From: Leptospirales bacterium
Lineage (GTDB): Bacteria; Spirochaetota; Leptospiria; Leptospirales; Leptospiraceae
NCBI GenBank assembly: GCA_013297885.1
Contig: JAAFIR010000021.1
Coordinates: forward strand, 1 to 64,000
Direction of reading: 5' to 3'
DNA length: 64,000 nt
The translations under genes were made by a program, and so were the position numbers. Below, in pieces: positions 1-9,315 of this stretch. Position 1 is the first letter of the stretch. Each line of letters starts with the position of its first letter. The notes under the pieces were generated by a model. It was not told where the DNA came from, made no database searches, and saw only the letters and a program-made list of their open reading frames with translations.

Positions 1-124
1 AGCCCGGTTTTTCCCTTTTGAATTAAAAATGTTGAACTAAGAATTAAAAATGTAAAATTTTTTAATTTACTTAGAGCATTCTTAATTCAACATTCCATAA
101 CCGAGCTGTGGGAAAAATTCGCCC
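1..124 (-). repeat. Dispersed palindromic repeat, copy 1 (cut by window edge)
   Basis: Read on the minus strand, this stretch runs from GGGCG (complement of 120-124) through a hairpin to CGGGCT (complement of 1-6). The outer stem pairs 8-15 with 110-117. An inner imperfect stem pairs roughly 28-45 with 78-95. The ends match the other copies of the family in this window. The second half of the element would lie to the left of base 1. Confidence 0.6.
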
Positions 125-188
125 AAAAAAAAATAGAATATAGTCAAAATCAATATCAGAGTTTTATTTTTTTTGGTTAAAAAAAAAA

Positions 189-259
189 GGCTCTCAACTT
201 CTTCAAAGACTTTAGAATTAAGCAACCCAAAGTCTTTGAAACGTCTCGATCCTTTTCGC
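189..259 (+). repeat. Dispersed palindromic repeat, copy 2 (right half only)
   Basis: The copy starts with GGCTCTCA, the central anchor of the family. A perfect 12-bp stem follows (202-213 with 229-240), and it ends with CTCGATCCTTTTCGC. The left hairpin is missing, so this is a half element. It lies just beyond the 3' end of the minus-strand NHL lipoprotein gene and could also act as a transcript end, although no T-run follows the stem. Confidence 0.6.
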
Positions 260-278
260 ACTGGTTTGAAAAACTTTT

Positions 279-1259
279 TTACTGAATTCTTCTAATAGTA
301 TGATTGGTGGAATCAGGAATAAAAATACTTGTTCCATCAGTACAAGAACTCATTGGGTTATTGAATCTAGCCACACCTAAACTCCCATCAGTTGTTCCAC
401 TAGTACCACTAAGTCCAGCAAAAGTAGTTACCGCTCCAGTGGAAATAACAAATCTTCTTATAGAGTGATTAAATCTATCTGAAATATAAAGGTTTGCCCC
501 GTCTAGAAAAACACCTTGTGGTGAGTTAAATCTAGCAGCTGCTCCAGTTCCATCAGTAGTTCCTGAAACACCAGCTGTGCCAGCAAGAGTTGTTACCACT
601 CCTGATGAAATTACTACTCTTCTTAAAATATGATTTCCAAATTCAGTAACGTAAAAGTTAGTCCCATCTGTAACAATTCCTGATGGTTGATTAAATCTAG
701 CAGCAGTTCCAGTCCCATCTGTTGTTCCGGGAGTTCCACTTTGTCCAGCAAATGTAGTTACCACTCCTGTTGAAATTACTAATCTTCGAATTGAATGGTT
801 GTTATAATCAGATATGTACAAATTTGGTCCATCAGTAGCAATTCCATTTGGTCCGTTAAATCTGGCGGCAGCTCCAGTTCCATCAGTTGTTCCTGTTGAA
901 CCAGATGTTCCAGCAATTGTAGTTACAACTCCTGTCGAAATAACAATTCTACGTATTGAACTATTATTTGTATCAGCAATAAATAGATTAGTCCCATCAG
1001 AAATTATACCTTGAATATTTGCAAAACGTGCTGCAGTTCCAGTTCCGTCAGTAGTTCCAGCAGAGCCACAAGTACCTGCAAAAGTGCTAACAGCAGCAGT
1101 TGAAATATTGATTCTTCTCAAACAATTACCCCCTCCTTCACCAACAAATAAATTACCCACTCCATCAGGTACTACTACAAATGGAGAGTTAAATCTTGCT
1201 ACTGCCCCTGTTCCATCAGCTGTTCCTGCTGAACCTGCTGTTCCTGCAAATGTAGTTAC
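279..1259. repeat. Six tandem ~165-bp coding repeats (NHL blades)
   Basis: The six blades of the lipoprotein gene are recognisable as DNA repeats of about 165 bp with recurring words for TTDGTG and ARFN. The unit facing the C-terminus is the most divergent. Such in-frame tandem units can change number by recombination, which would alter propeller closure. Confidence 0.8.
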
Positions 1260-1763
1260 GTTACCAGTAATCGCCAAAGATTTTGCAACACAAGCAATTG
1301 TGACATTAGTCACAGCAGCAGATGCAGTTCCAGTTCCGTTTGTAACTGTACAAGTTAAATTTGAAGGAGAAGTTTTAATTGCAACATTAAATGCTGAAAC
1401 ACTATTTACAAAAGCGAATGTAGTTGCTCCAAAAGAAATTGTCAATTCCTCAACTGTATTATTAGTTGTTGTATTTTGTAAAACTAAACCTGTTCCAACT
1501 AGACCAGTAATCGTTCCACCAACACTAAAAGTAGGAGTAGTAGTAGGAGCCGGTGTGGGAGAAGGAGTTGGTGTGGGAGTTACTACAACTGGTGAAGAAC
1601 TTCTAGATGATACAGCCACGACTGTTGCAATTTGATTTCTTGGTTGCTCAAAAAAGCCCAATTCTTTTTTACAACCAAATGCTTTTGTATATTTACAATC
1701 CTTATCTTGGTTGCAATTCATAAGTAACATAAATATTGTAATAATTGGTAAAATTATTTTCAT
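279..1763 (-). CDS. NHL-repeat lipoprotein, six-bladed propeller
   Basis: This is a secreted lipoprotein of 494 residues. A short charged N-terminus and hydrophobic stretch end in a Cys (MLLMNC, residue 17), a loose lipobox of the spirochaete kind. A Pro/Thr-rich linker (about 62-78) follows, then a beta-rich domain (about 80-160), then six near-identical units of about 55 residues from residue 169 to the end. Each unit carries TTDGTG, ARFN, a GI/DG turn, NLYISD and SIRR, typical of NHL repeats, so a closed six-bladed beta-propeller is likely. Ligand and function are unknown. The start is supported by AGGAG just upstream of the ATG. It stands alone, with its own 3' repeat element. Confidence 0.85.
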   Translation of the reverse strand: MKIILPIITIFMLLMNCNQDKDCKYTKAFGCKKELGFFEQPRNQIATVVAVSSRSSSPVVVTPTPTPSPTPAPTTTPTFSVGGTITGLVGTGLVLQNTTTNNTVEELTISFGATTFAFVNSVSAFNVAIKTSPSNLTCTVTNGTGTASAAVTNVTIACVAKSLAITGNVTTFAGTAGSAGTADGTGAVARFNSPFVVVPDGVGNLFVGEGGGNCLRRINISTAAVSTFAGTCGSAGTTDGTGTAARFANIQGIISDGTNLFIADTNNSSIRRIVISTGVVTTIAGTSGSTGTTDGTGAAARFNGPNGIATDGPNLYISDYNNHSIRRLVISTGVVTTFAGQSGTPGTTDGTGTAARFNQPSGIVTDGTNFYVTEFGNHILRRVVISSGVVTTLAGTAGVSGTTDGTGAAARFNSPQGVFLDGANLYISDRFNHSIRRFVISTGAVTTFAGLSGTSGTTDGSLGVARFNNPMSSCTDGTSIFIPDSTNHTIRRIQ

Positions 1764-1908
1764 ATTTTCTCCTAAAAAAAATATTATTTTTGTTTAACAA
1801 AACTAATTTTATTTTAGGGTCAATGAATTTAGAATGAAAATATAAAAAAGCTCACCTAGGCAATGCTACGTAGGTATTTAGCAAATCAGCTAATTGATGT
1901 TAAGCGAA

Positions 1909-2514
1909 TTAAATTTTCCAATATTGTATTAGGTTATTCATTTTTACTTTGGAAATTTTTCCAAGTTTAGCATCAATATTTCTTTTGTGTGCTTCAACAG
2001 TTCTAACTGATATATCAAATTTTTTTGCAATTTCTTTATTTGAATAACCTTTTGAAATCAATTTTACAAATTCAATTTCTTTGGTAGTTAATTTTATAAA
2101 TGGGTTTTCAATTGGTGAAAAATCAAAACTAGTTAAATTGGAAAAATAGTTTTGACCGTCTAAAATTTTTCTGATTGCTAATTCAATACTTTTTGTACTC
2201 TCGGATTTTAAAATATAACCTTGTACATTCAATTCTATTAACTTAGATTTTATTTGCTCATCATTTAAAGATGTAATTACAGCTATTTTAACATTCAGAA
2301 ATTTTTCTTTTAATTCATGGATCAAACATAGTGGATTTATATTTGGAACAATATAATCCATTAAAATTAAATCATAACTGTCTTTTGAGATTTTTTGATT
2401 TAGATTCTCTAGATTTGTTACTAAATCTGCTGATAAATTTGGTATTTTTTGAATAATTGATTTTAAACCATCAAGAAAAACTTCATGATCATCTAAAATT
2501 AAAATTTTTTTCAT
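1909..2514 (-). CDS. NarL/FixJ-type response regulator
   Basis: This 201-residue two-component regulator has an N-terminal receiver domain with the acidic pair D8/D9, phospho-acceptor D53 in LILMD, T81 and K103. The C-terminal LuxR-type helix-turn-helix covers about 138-195, with LTTKEIEFVKLISKGYSNKEIA and VRTVEAHKRNI as its marks. It should bind DNA as a phosphorylated dimer. It lies 117 bp downstream of the kinase half at 2632-3234 on the same strand, so the split kinase is its probable partner. Its targets cannot be read from the window. Confidence 0.93.
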   Translation of the reverse strand: MKKILILDDHEVFLDGLKSIIQKIPNLSADLVTNLENLNQKISKDSYDLILMDYIVPNINPLCLIHELKEKFLNVKIAVITSLNDEQIKSKLIELNVQGYILKSESTKSIELAIRKILDGQNYFSNLTSFDFSPIENPFIKLTTKEIEFVKLISKGYSNKEIAKKFDISVRTVEAHKRNIDAKLGKISKVKMNNLIQYWKI

Positions 2515-2631
2515 ATTCTCTAATTTTTAATTTTCCTTTTTTACTTAACTATTTATTTAAAACTAAGAAAGTTTTATCCAATACAATTTAATTTGTCAAG
2601 AAGTATAAAATTTTGAATTCTTAAATATATA

Positions 2632-3234
2632 TCATTTTTTTAAATAAAAAGAAAATTTACTTCCTTGATTTAAATTACTTTCTATTACCAAATTTGAATT
2701 GAGTTTTTGTAAAACCTCGTTACAAATTAATAATCCAATACCTGAACCAGTTTCATTTGCAGTTCCTTTTTTTGACTCTATGGGTTTTAAGTTTTTTAAT
2801 AAATTTATTTCTTCTTCTGTTAATCCTATTCCTGAATCTTTGAAATAAATTTTATAATCATTTTCTAGTTCTTCAAAACCAATTTCTATTTTTCCATTAG
2901 GTGGAGTAAATTTGATAGCATTATTAAATAAATTTCGAATCACAATTCTAATAAAATTTTTATCAAATTGACAAATTAATTCTTTTTGGAAATTATTTAC
3001 AATATTGATTTTTTTTTGTTCTACATTTTCATCAAAAAATAAAATTGTTTCTAAAACTATATGACTTAAATCCATTGTTTTCATTTCGATTGCTTGTTCC
3101 AAAAGGCTAGAACGAGACCAATTTAATAGATTTTCTAATAAAAATCTATTTTTTTTTAGATTTAAAGATACATCAGAAAAATAAACTTTCATTTTTTTTT
3201 GTGAAATGGATTTTTGTTCAAATAAATCTATCAC
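2632..3234 (-). CDS. Histidine kinase C-terminal half (frameshifted)
   Basis: This is the catalytic half of a sensor kinase. The N-box (NLFNNAIKF), G1 (DSGIGL) and G2 (GSGIGLLIC) of the HATPase domain are all present. The open frame continues upstream of the listed ATG: codons spelling LFSILSHDLISPLQVL lie between it and about 3285, with the phospho-acceptor His at 3268-3270. The upstream sensor half ends in another frame at 3261. One extra base near 3284-3290 would join both into a single gene of about 660 residues. As read here the kinase is broken, unless this is an assembly error or translation shifts frame. Confidence 0.8.
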   Translation of the reverse strand: MIDLFEQKSISQKKMKVYFSDVSLNLKKNRFLLENLLNWSRSSLLEQAIEMKTMDLSHIVLETILFFDENVEQKKINIVNNFQKELICQFDKNFIRIVIRNLFNNAIKFTPPNGKIEIGFEELENDYKIYFKDSGIGLTEEEINLLKNLKPIESKKGTANETGSGIGLLICNEVLQKLNSNLVIESNLNQGSKFSFYLKK

Positions 3235-3260
3235 ATTATTTAAAACTTGAAGTGGACTTA

Positions 3261-4613
3261 TTAAATCATGTGATAAAATTGAAAATAGTTATCTTTTAAG
3301 TTATTTGATTTTTCTAAAGTTTTATTCATCAAAGCGAGTTCTTCAGTTTTAATTCCAACTTCATTTTCTAATTCTAAAGAATAGTTAGCTTCTCGTTGGA
3401 TTATTTTTTCTTGGGATATTCTAAATTTTACAGCCATAGCAATTGCAATTGAAAAAATAAAAACAAAAAAAGATTCAATAACATAAATATTTTTAACCCC
3501 TAAATCAAAAAACTTAAAAAGATAAAGTAACAAAGAAAATGCAAGTGAAGTTGAACCAAAAGAAATAATTTTTGCTTCAATTTGTTTTCTTTTAAAAGCG
3601 AACAAAGATTTTCTAAAGATTTCAATTGATATAAAAAATAACATAAATGTTATATTTATAAAAACGATATAACTTCTATAATAAAATTTCATTTCATCAT
3701 AAAAAACACTTATTATAGAAAACAATAAAATGATTAAATAAAATTTTGTTAATAATTTAGAAAAAAAATCCATTTTTGTTTCAAATAGTTTGTTAATAAA
3801 AACTGGTATAAATAAATTCATCAAGTTCATTGAAACATGTTGGCAAAAAAAATGAAAATCATAATTATCATAAACCCAATAGGTAAGTTTATAATAAGCA
3901 AATATATAAATTGAATTAAAAAAACAAATCAAACTAAAATATAAATATGACTTATCTGTTTTATTCGGAATAAAAAGTGCAATATGGTAAAGAGCAAGAA
4001 AAAGTAAAATAAAACAGAATGCAAAATTTTTTCCAATTCCTAGATAGAAATCTTTTTCTAGAAGTTCCCAATTTCCAATTTTTGGCTCTTCTAGAAATCC
4101 TACACTTTTAGATGAGTCTGCTACACGTATTGAAATTAAGTTATCATTTAATTTTAAAATTTTTTTTTCTATTTTATATAAATATGGTCTTGAATTAGGT
4201 GAAATCAACTTTCCATCATCAGAAATAATTCCTTGCCCACCGATTTTTTTTTCATTGATGAATATTTCATGAGCATTTATTATATTTGATAATTTAATAC
4301 CAATATCATTTATTTTATCATGAAACTTAAAATTCAATCTACACCAAATAACTTGTTTTTTTGAAAGGTCATTTATAGCAAAAAAAGTTGGTAATATAAC
4401 TTTTTTCCAATTAGATTCATCTATTCCAATATAACTAAATTTTTTTTCATCTTCATTGATACATAACCAACCCTCTTGAAGAATTATAATCTCATTCTTA
4501 ATTTCAAGAATTTTTGATTGGGAAAAAATTGGTGTTAAGAATTGTAAAAATAAAATTAAAAAAAAAATTTTTATCACTTTATACAATAAATTTCCAAAAG
4601 TAATTATTTGCAT
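3261..4613 (-). CDS. 7TMR-DISM sensor half of split histidine kinase
   Basis: This part has 450 residues. A signal-peptide-like start is followed by a periplasmic beta-sandwich (about 40-185) like 7TMR-DISM extracellular domains, with WKKVILP and IWCRLNF strands and an ISIRV region. Seven hydrophobic helices (about 190-395) and a coiled coil (about 400-440, LELENEVGIKTEELALMNKTLEK cut short here) lead to the kinase core. The frame ends in KDNYFQFYHMI, which is the H-box region read one base out of register. It would sense an envelope ligand and signal to the regulator at 1909-2514. Confidence 0.8.
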   Translation of the reverse strand: MQIITFGNLLYKVIKIFFLILFLQFLTPIFSQSKILEIKNEIIILQEGWLCINEDEKKFSYIGIDESNWKKVILPTFFAINDLSKKQVIWCRLNFKFHDKINDIGIKLSNIINAHEIFINEKKIGGQGIISDDGKLISPNSRPYLYKIEKKILKLNDNLISIRVADSSKSVGFLEEPKIGNWELLEKDFYLGIGKNFAFCFILLFLALYHIALFIPNKTDKSYLYFSLICFFNSIYIFAYYKLTYWVYDNYDFHFFCQHVSMNLMNLFIPVFINKLFETKMDFFSKLLTKFYLIILLFSIISVFYDEMKFYYRSYIVFINITFMLFFISIEIFRKSLFAFKRKQIEAKIISFGSTSLAFSLLLYLFKFFDLGVKNIYVIESFFVFIFSIAIAMAVKFRISQEKIIQREANYSLELENEVGIKTEELALMNKTLEKSNNLKDNYFQFYHMI

Positions 4614-4622
4614 TGATTTTAT

Positions 4623-4642
4623 AATTTACCATACAAAATTTT
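4623..4642 (-). promoter_or_regulatory. 20-bp motif shared with 29420-29439
   Basis: A 20-bp sequence immediately upstream of the split kinase gene matches 19 of 20 positions with 29420-29439, which lies immediately upstream of the radical SAM gene. On the coding strand it reads AAAATTTTGTATGGTAAATT. Both sites end about 10 bp before the start codon. It could be a -10 region or an operator. AT-rich context makes chance similarity possible. Confidence 0.25.
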
Positions 4643-4792
4643 TATTTTGATTAATAATAAGTAAATTCTTATTAAATAAAAAAAACCCGTACGTGTGTTT
4701 TTTTTCTAGAACGAATACAAAACTCAGATTAATTCTTGTTTTAAATTGATTTAATAAAATACATAGCTCTAATTTGTGAATTGGATTTGGTA

Positions 4793-5914
4793 ATGAAAAT
4801 TTTAATTTTTGTGTTAGGTATATTGACTTTTAAATGTAATTCTGCTACTCAGTCTTCAGCATTTGAAAAATTATTTTTAATCAATTATATAGAACCAAAA
4901 AAATCTTCAGTGAGTTCTACACCTATTTTGCCACCCCCACTTATAAAATTAAAATCAATTAATGATTACAAAGTTATAGAACTAGCTTCTATTTCAATTA
5001 TATTAGCAAAATCTAATATAACAGAAACCATTCCAATTGAAATTTATTTATCTAAAAATTCAATATTAGATAGCTCTGATACATTATTAAAAAAACATTC
5101 AATAATTGCTAATAATGAAAATGAAACAATCGCTTTAACTATTCCTCAAAGTATCTTAAACAATACACCTATAGTAAAAAATTATATTTTAATCAAATCT
5201 GAAAAAGCAAACACCGAAAATTTACAAACCACTTTTGTAATTTTTCCGTTTGGCTCAATTATTCTAAATTATACAATTAATGGTGGTGCAGTTAATAACC
5301 AAGCACTAAGTCAAACTGGAATCAAAGAAAGATATTATGAATTTACTGTTCCAGAAAATTCTAGCAAATTGATTTTTTCAGCTTTTAAAATGACACCCGG
5401 GGCATCAAATGAAGGAGTAAGTCTATTGGATTTTACAGAATCAATATCACCAGCTTCACTTGTGAACCTTACTTCAGTTGGTGCAAGTAGTAACTTATAT
5501 GAAATCAAAAAAATTGACAATCCCAAAGCAGAAAAATTTTGGGTGAGAGTCGGTTTGGAAACAAGTTCTGTTGCACTAACCCACTCTTTTATCGCATCAA
5601 CTGAAACATACGCAACTTCAAATTCTTTAAATTTTGTTGCAAGTTGTTTTGGAGGAATTGGATTTACAAATATTTGTAGAGACTATGAAAGTAATTTTAG
5701 AATAATACCTTCAGATAATATTACTTGTGAAGCTGGTGGTGCAACTGGAAGTGTTTATAGTGCTTTACCATGTACTAGTCTAAATCGAGTTACAAGACTT
5801 CTATGCACAGTAAACCAAAATGAAGGAATACTAATTTATAATTATTATTCTCCAACACATTCTTCAAGTGCCACAACTACTGCTAGTCTCGACAGATGTT
5901 TTAGACTTCCCTAA
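4793..5914 (+). CDS. Putative lipoprotein, unknown function
   Basis: This protein of about 373 residues begins MKILIFVLGILTFKC, a signal peptide with a loose lipobox, so the ATG at 4793 is preferred over an upstream TTG at 4781. The mature part is beta-rich and Ser/Thr/Asn-rich, and Cys residues recur towards the C-terminus (SCFGG, NICRD, ITCEAGG, ALPCTS, LLCTV, DRCF), suggesting disulfides. I recognise no domain. Its TAA overlaps the ATG of the next lipoprotein gene by one base, so the two are translationally coupled and probably act together at the envelope. Confidence 0.75.
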   Translation: MKILIFVLGILTFKCNSATQSSAFEKLFLINYIEPKKSSVSSTPILPPPLIKLKSINDYKVIELASISIILAKSNITETIPIEIYLSKNSILDSSDTLLKKHSIIANNENETIALTIPQSILNNTPIVKNYILIKSEKANTENLQTTFVIFPFGSIILNYTINGGAVNNQALSQTGIKERYYEFTVPENSSKLIFSAFKMTPGASNEGVSLLDFTESISPASLVNLTSVGASSNLYEIKKIDNPKAEKFWVRVGLETSSVALTHSFIASTETYATSNSLNFVASCFGGIGFTNICRDYESNFRIIPSDNITCEAGGATGSVYSALPCTSLNRVTRLLCTVNQNEGILIYNYYSPTHSSSATTTASLDRCFRLP

Positions 5915-7386
5915 TGAACATCCATTATTTTTTCTTCATAACTTTGTTGCTAATGTTTAACTGTTCTAAACAAGATGTTAGTTTACTTCCAAGTTTATTA
6001 TTATTAAAAAATATAAATATAGATAGAAGAATTCCAAGTATTAGTTATAATTATAACACAGTTCGATATTATAATTATTTTGATAAAGATATCAAGTTTG
6101 TTCCAGTGATAAATGGATCTGAGCCTTTTAGAATTAGTTTACAAACTCCTTTACCTGATGGATTTGTTATGGATTCAAAAACAGGAGTCATTTCAGGAAG
6201 TCCAACTTCTACAAAATTGATTAAAGAGCAAACTTATAAAATTTCTATTTCTAATTCTTATGGATCTGCTTTTTCAGAAATCAAATTTCAAATTGGTCAG
6301 CCTGATTATTATAATGAATCTAGGTTAGATTTATGTTATAATAATACAGTAGAAATTCCTTGTGGCTCTGATCCAAATTTTCCAAGACAAGATGCAGAAT
6401 TTCTAAAATCAGATAAAGCAAATGACTTCCATAAAAATTATACACTTGAAGATTTCCCAAATGATTTTATTTTTGTGGATAAAAATAGAGCGATTAGTTG
6501 GTCTTGTGCAATTGGACAAAAAGGAAAAGATTGTGCAGATTCCTCAGAAGTACCACTACTTTCAGGAAACTTTTCTTCAACATATGAAGAAGCTGTAAAT
6601 TCATGTAATGCTTTAAATTCAAAAAATCTTGTAAAAGGTTATGCAGGAAAAAAAAATTGGAGGCTTCCTGAAATATATGAACTTCAAACTTTATTACAAT
6701 ACAATAAAAGTCCTGCTTTAAATAATGAATTTATTTCAACAAGTTTACCTGCTTCTACATGTGATAAATTCTGGTCAAATACTTCTGTGAATTCTAATCC
6801 TAGTTTAGCATGGGTGCTTGATAGTATTGCCACTGCTAGTTCCATAGCTGGCTCAGGTGTATCTAGGACAGTGAATAAAACTAATGACATTTCCAAAAGT
6901 TGTTATTATTGCATTTCTGGTCAAACTTTTTTTAAACCAAATTATACTGATAATGCTGATGGAACAATTTTAGATAATAGAACAAATCTAGTTTGGCAAA
7001 AATGCCCTTCTGGATTTAACAATGACCAAAGCTGTAGTGGTTCTGCTATTGGGTTAAACTGGTCAAATGCTTTAAAATATTGTGCAAGTTTAACTTTGGC
7101 AAATAAAAGTTGGAGATTACCTGGTGTAAATGAATTGCTTTCGATTGTGGATTATACTAAAAATGTTCCAAGTATCGACCCAATCTTTCCAATTACTACT
7201 TTTCCAACTACAAATCCATTATTGTTTTTTTTTACTTCAACCACTCAAATCAGTGGAACTTCTAAAGCTAGAGCTTATTTAACCAGTTTTCAAAATTTGG
7301 GTGGTATATTTGGAGGTACGAATCAAACTACTATATTGATTAAATCTAACTCTCTGCGTTCTGTTCGTTGTGTCAGTGATAAATAG
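5914..7386 (+). CDS. Lipoprotein with putative-Ig and two DUF1566 (Lcl) domains
   Basis: This 490-residue protein has an N-terminal lipoprotein signal (TLLLMFNC). A short putative-Ig module (about 60-130) carries PLPDGFVMDSKTGVISGSP, the hallmark of He_PIG domains. Two Lcl_C/DUF1566 units follow (about 190-330 and 345-488), each with a NWRLPE/SWRLPG motif, a Trp-rich core and paired Cys residues, the second ending SLRSVRCVSD. DUF1566 proteins are common spirochaete surface lipoproteins and often adopt a C-type-lectin-like fold; the ligand here is unknown. It is coupled to the lipoprotein just upstream, with the adenylate cyclase gene 21 bp downstream. Confidence 0.85.
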   Translation: MNIHYFFFITLLLMFNCSKQDVSLLPSLLLLKNINIDRRIPSISYNYNTVRYYNYFDKDIKFVPVINGSEPFRISLQTPLPDGFVMDSKTGVISGSPTSTKLIKEQTYKISISNSYGSAFSEIKFQIGQPDYYNESRLDLCYNNTVEIPCGSDPNFPRQDAEFLKSDKANDFHKNYTLEDFPNDFIFVDKNRAISWSCAIGQKGKDCADSSEVPLLSGNFSSTYEEAVNSCNALNSKNLVKGYAGKKNWRLPEIYELQTLLQYNKSPALNNEFISTSLPASTCDKFWSNTSVNSNPSLAWVLDSIATASSIAGSGVSRTVNKTNDISKSCYYCISGQTFFKPNYTDNADGTILDNRTNLVWQKCPSGFNNDQSCSGSAIGLNWSNALKYCASLTLANKSWRLPGVNELLSIVDYTKNVPSIDPIFPITTFPTTNPLLFFFTSTTQISGTSKARAYLTSFQNLGGIFGGTNQTTILIKSNSLRSVRCVSDK

Positions 7387-7407
7387 AATCAGTTGTAAAA
7401 AATTTAA

Positions 7408-9315
7408 ATGTTTGGATTGTTAAATTCTATGGCTGAATCTAAAGAAAACAAATTACTTGAAAAATACTATGAAGATAAATATACCCGTAATTCCAAATGG
7501 GCAAATATTTTAAATCCAGAACTCACAGATGAAGAAATTTTAACTCCTAGATTTAATTTACAACTCAAATTAGTTGCAATCACTTCTGCAATCCTTTTTA
7601 TTGTATCAGTTGTAATTATTAGTATTGCAACTTATTTTTTTAAAAAAGATACTGAAATTCGTTTAAAAGAAAATGAACTAAAATTAATTGATATTTTATC
7701 TTCTTCTATTTCTCTTCAGTTTTCTGCGAATATTCAATATTTAACCGAAAACTATGACCAATTTAAAAAACAAAATTTAAAGGAGCTTAAAGAGAAAAAA
7801 GAAAATTTAATTTATTTTGTAATTTTAGAAAAAAAATTAGACACTTATAATATAAAAAATCAATTCAAACAAAAAGACTTTTTTGAAGCAAATGAAATTG
7901 ATGAAAAAGTTTTAGAAGAAAACATTTTAACTCACACAAAAAAAAATACAATTGTTCCAGATTATGTTTTAATTAAGAACGCTAGTCTAGGGCAAAAAAA
8001 TATTTTATATTTAATTGATACTCAATTTAATAATAAAAATGAAAGAGTGATAGGAGTTTTTAGTACCAAATCTTTAAGTAAATTATTTGAAAGAAAAAGT
8101 ATAAACAAATTAGCTTTAGTTAGTGAAGATGGAAAAATTATTTTTCATCCTGATCCAGAAAAAATTTTCCTACAAACAGATATTTCGAATACTGAAATTT
8201 TTACTCAAGCAATCCAAAGTAAACTTGGAAATGGACAAATTCATTATAAAGAAAATAATGAAAAATCTATCGGAACATTTAAATCCATTTCAATTAGTAA
8301 TTTATTTTTAATTTCAACAGTTTCTGAAGAAATTTTATTTGAAGAAGTATATAGAATTAGAAATAGAAATATTTTAATCTTAATAATTTGTATCTCTGTT
8401 TCAATTGGTCTTATTTTTTTATTTGCAAAAACTATTTCTAAACCTGTATTAACTCTTCTTAGAGCAACTTCCAGAATAGCAAAAGGAGATTTTAAAATTT
8501 TAATTGAACCTGAATATGAAGATGAAATTGGACTACTAACAGAAAATTTTATAACTATGTCAAAAGGTTTAGAAGAAAGAGAAAAAATAAAAGATGCTTT
8601 TGGTAGATTTGTGAATCCGGTTATTGTTGAAAGAATTGCTTCTGGAACAATGGATTTAGATGGAGAAGAAAAATCAGTTGCAATTTTATTTTGTGATATC
8701 AGAGGTTTTACTCCACTTTCTGAAAATTTAGAACCTCATGAGTTGGTAGAATTTTTAAATGAATACCTAACAATAATGGTTGAGTGTGTTGAGATGACAT
8801 TTGGCATTGTAGATAAATTTATTGGTGATGCGATAATGGCTACTTGGGGTGCTTTACCAAGTATAGGAAATCCAGCAGAAAATGCAATTAATACAGCTCT
8901 ACTTATGAGATTTGTATTGGAAGATTATAATCTAAAAAGAGAAAAAGCAGGTAAAAAAAGAATTCGAAACGGTTGTGGTTTAAATTTTGGACCAGTAGTT
9001 GCAGGTCAAATTGGTTCTGTAAACAAGATGGAATTTACGGTAATTGGTGATGCTGTGAATTTAGCTTCAAGAGTAGAAAGTTTAACTAAAGAATTTAGAA
9101 CAGATATTTTGATTACAGAAAGTTTGTTTAACGAAGTAAAAGAAATTTATCTAGTTGAAAAAATGGAAGAAATTTATGTAAAAGGGAAATCAAAACCACA
9201 AACCGTATACGCAGTAATTTCAAGAAAAGATTCACCAGATAAAGATTATCCAAAAACTTTAAATGAATTAAGAACAGTTTTAAAAATCCCGTCAAAGGAA
9301 ATAAATAATGTTTAG
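7408..9315 (+). CDS. Membrane class III adenylate cyclase with HAMP
   Basis: This 635-residue protein makes cAMP from ATP. It has a cytoplasmic N-terminus, TM1 (about 56-80), a Cache-like periplasmic sensor (about 83-330), TM2 (about 332-352), HAMP (about 353-405) and a cyclase domain (about 420-600). Metal-binding D430 (FCDIRGFT) and D474 (FIGDAIMA), the adenine-side Lys in DKFIGD, Thr in FTVIGD, and the Asn/Arg of AVNLASR are all present, so it should be active and ATP-specific. The last 8 bp overlap the FecR-domain gene, which suggests a shared pathway. The sensed signal is unknown. Confidence 0.92.
   Translation: MFGLLNSMAESKENKLLEKYYEDKYTRNSKWANILNPELTDEEILTPRFNLQLKLVAITSAILFIVSVVIISIATYFFKKDTEIRLKENELKLIDILSSSISLQFSANIQYLTENYDQFKKQNLKELKEKKENLIYFVILEKKLDTYNIKNQFKQKDFFEANEIDEKVLEENILTHTKKNTIVPDYVLIKNASLGQKNILYLIDTQFNNKNERVIGVFSTKSLSKLFERKSINKLALVSEDGKIIFHPDPEKIFLQTDISNTEIFTQAIQSKLGNGQIHYKENNEKSIGTFKSISISNLFLISTVSEEILFEEVYRIRNRNILILIICISVSIGLIFLFAKTISKPVLTLLRATSRIAKGDFKILIEPEYEDEIGLLTENFITMSKGLEEREKIKDAFGRFVNPVIVERIASGTMDLDGEEKSVAILFCDIRGFTPLSENLEPHELVEFLNEYLTIMVECVEMTFGIVDKFIGDAIMATWGALPSIGNPAENAINTALLMRFVLEDYNLKREKAGKKRIRNGCGLNFGPVVAGQIGSVNKMEFTVIGDAVNLASRVESLTKEFRTDILITESLFNEVKEIYLVEKMEEIYVKGKSKPQTVYAVISRKDSPDKDYPKTLNELRTVLKIPSKEINNV

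Noticed and set aside
279-1259. Tandem repeats as a CRISPR array
   Set aside because: The repeat units are about 165 bp and encode NHL blades in frame; there are no short repeats with unique spacers.
814-1635. Long open frames on the plus strand opposite the NHL lipoprotein gene
   Set aside because: They mirror the repeated coding units of the minus-strand gene, lack ribosome-binding sites, and the minus-strand product has a clear signal peptide and NHL repeats.
4680-4712. Palindrome around CCCGTACGTGTG flanked by A and T runs as a terminator
   Set aside because: It lies between two divergent gene starts, where no transcript should end, and the pairing is imperfect.
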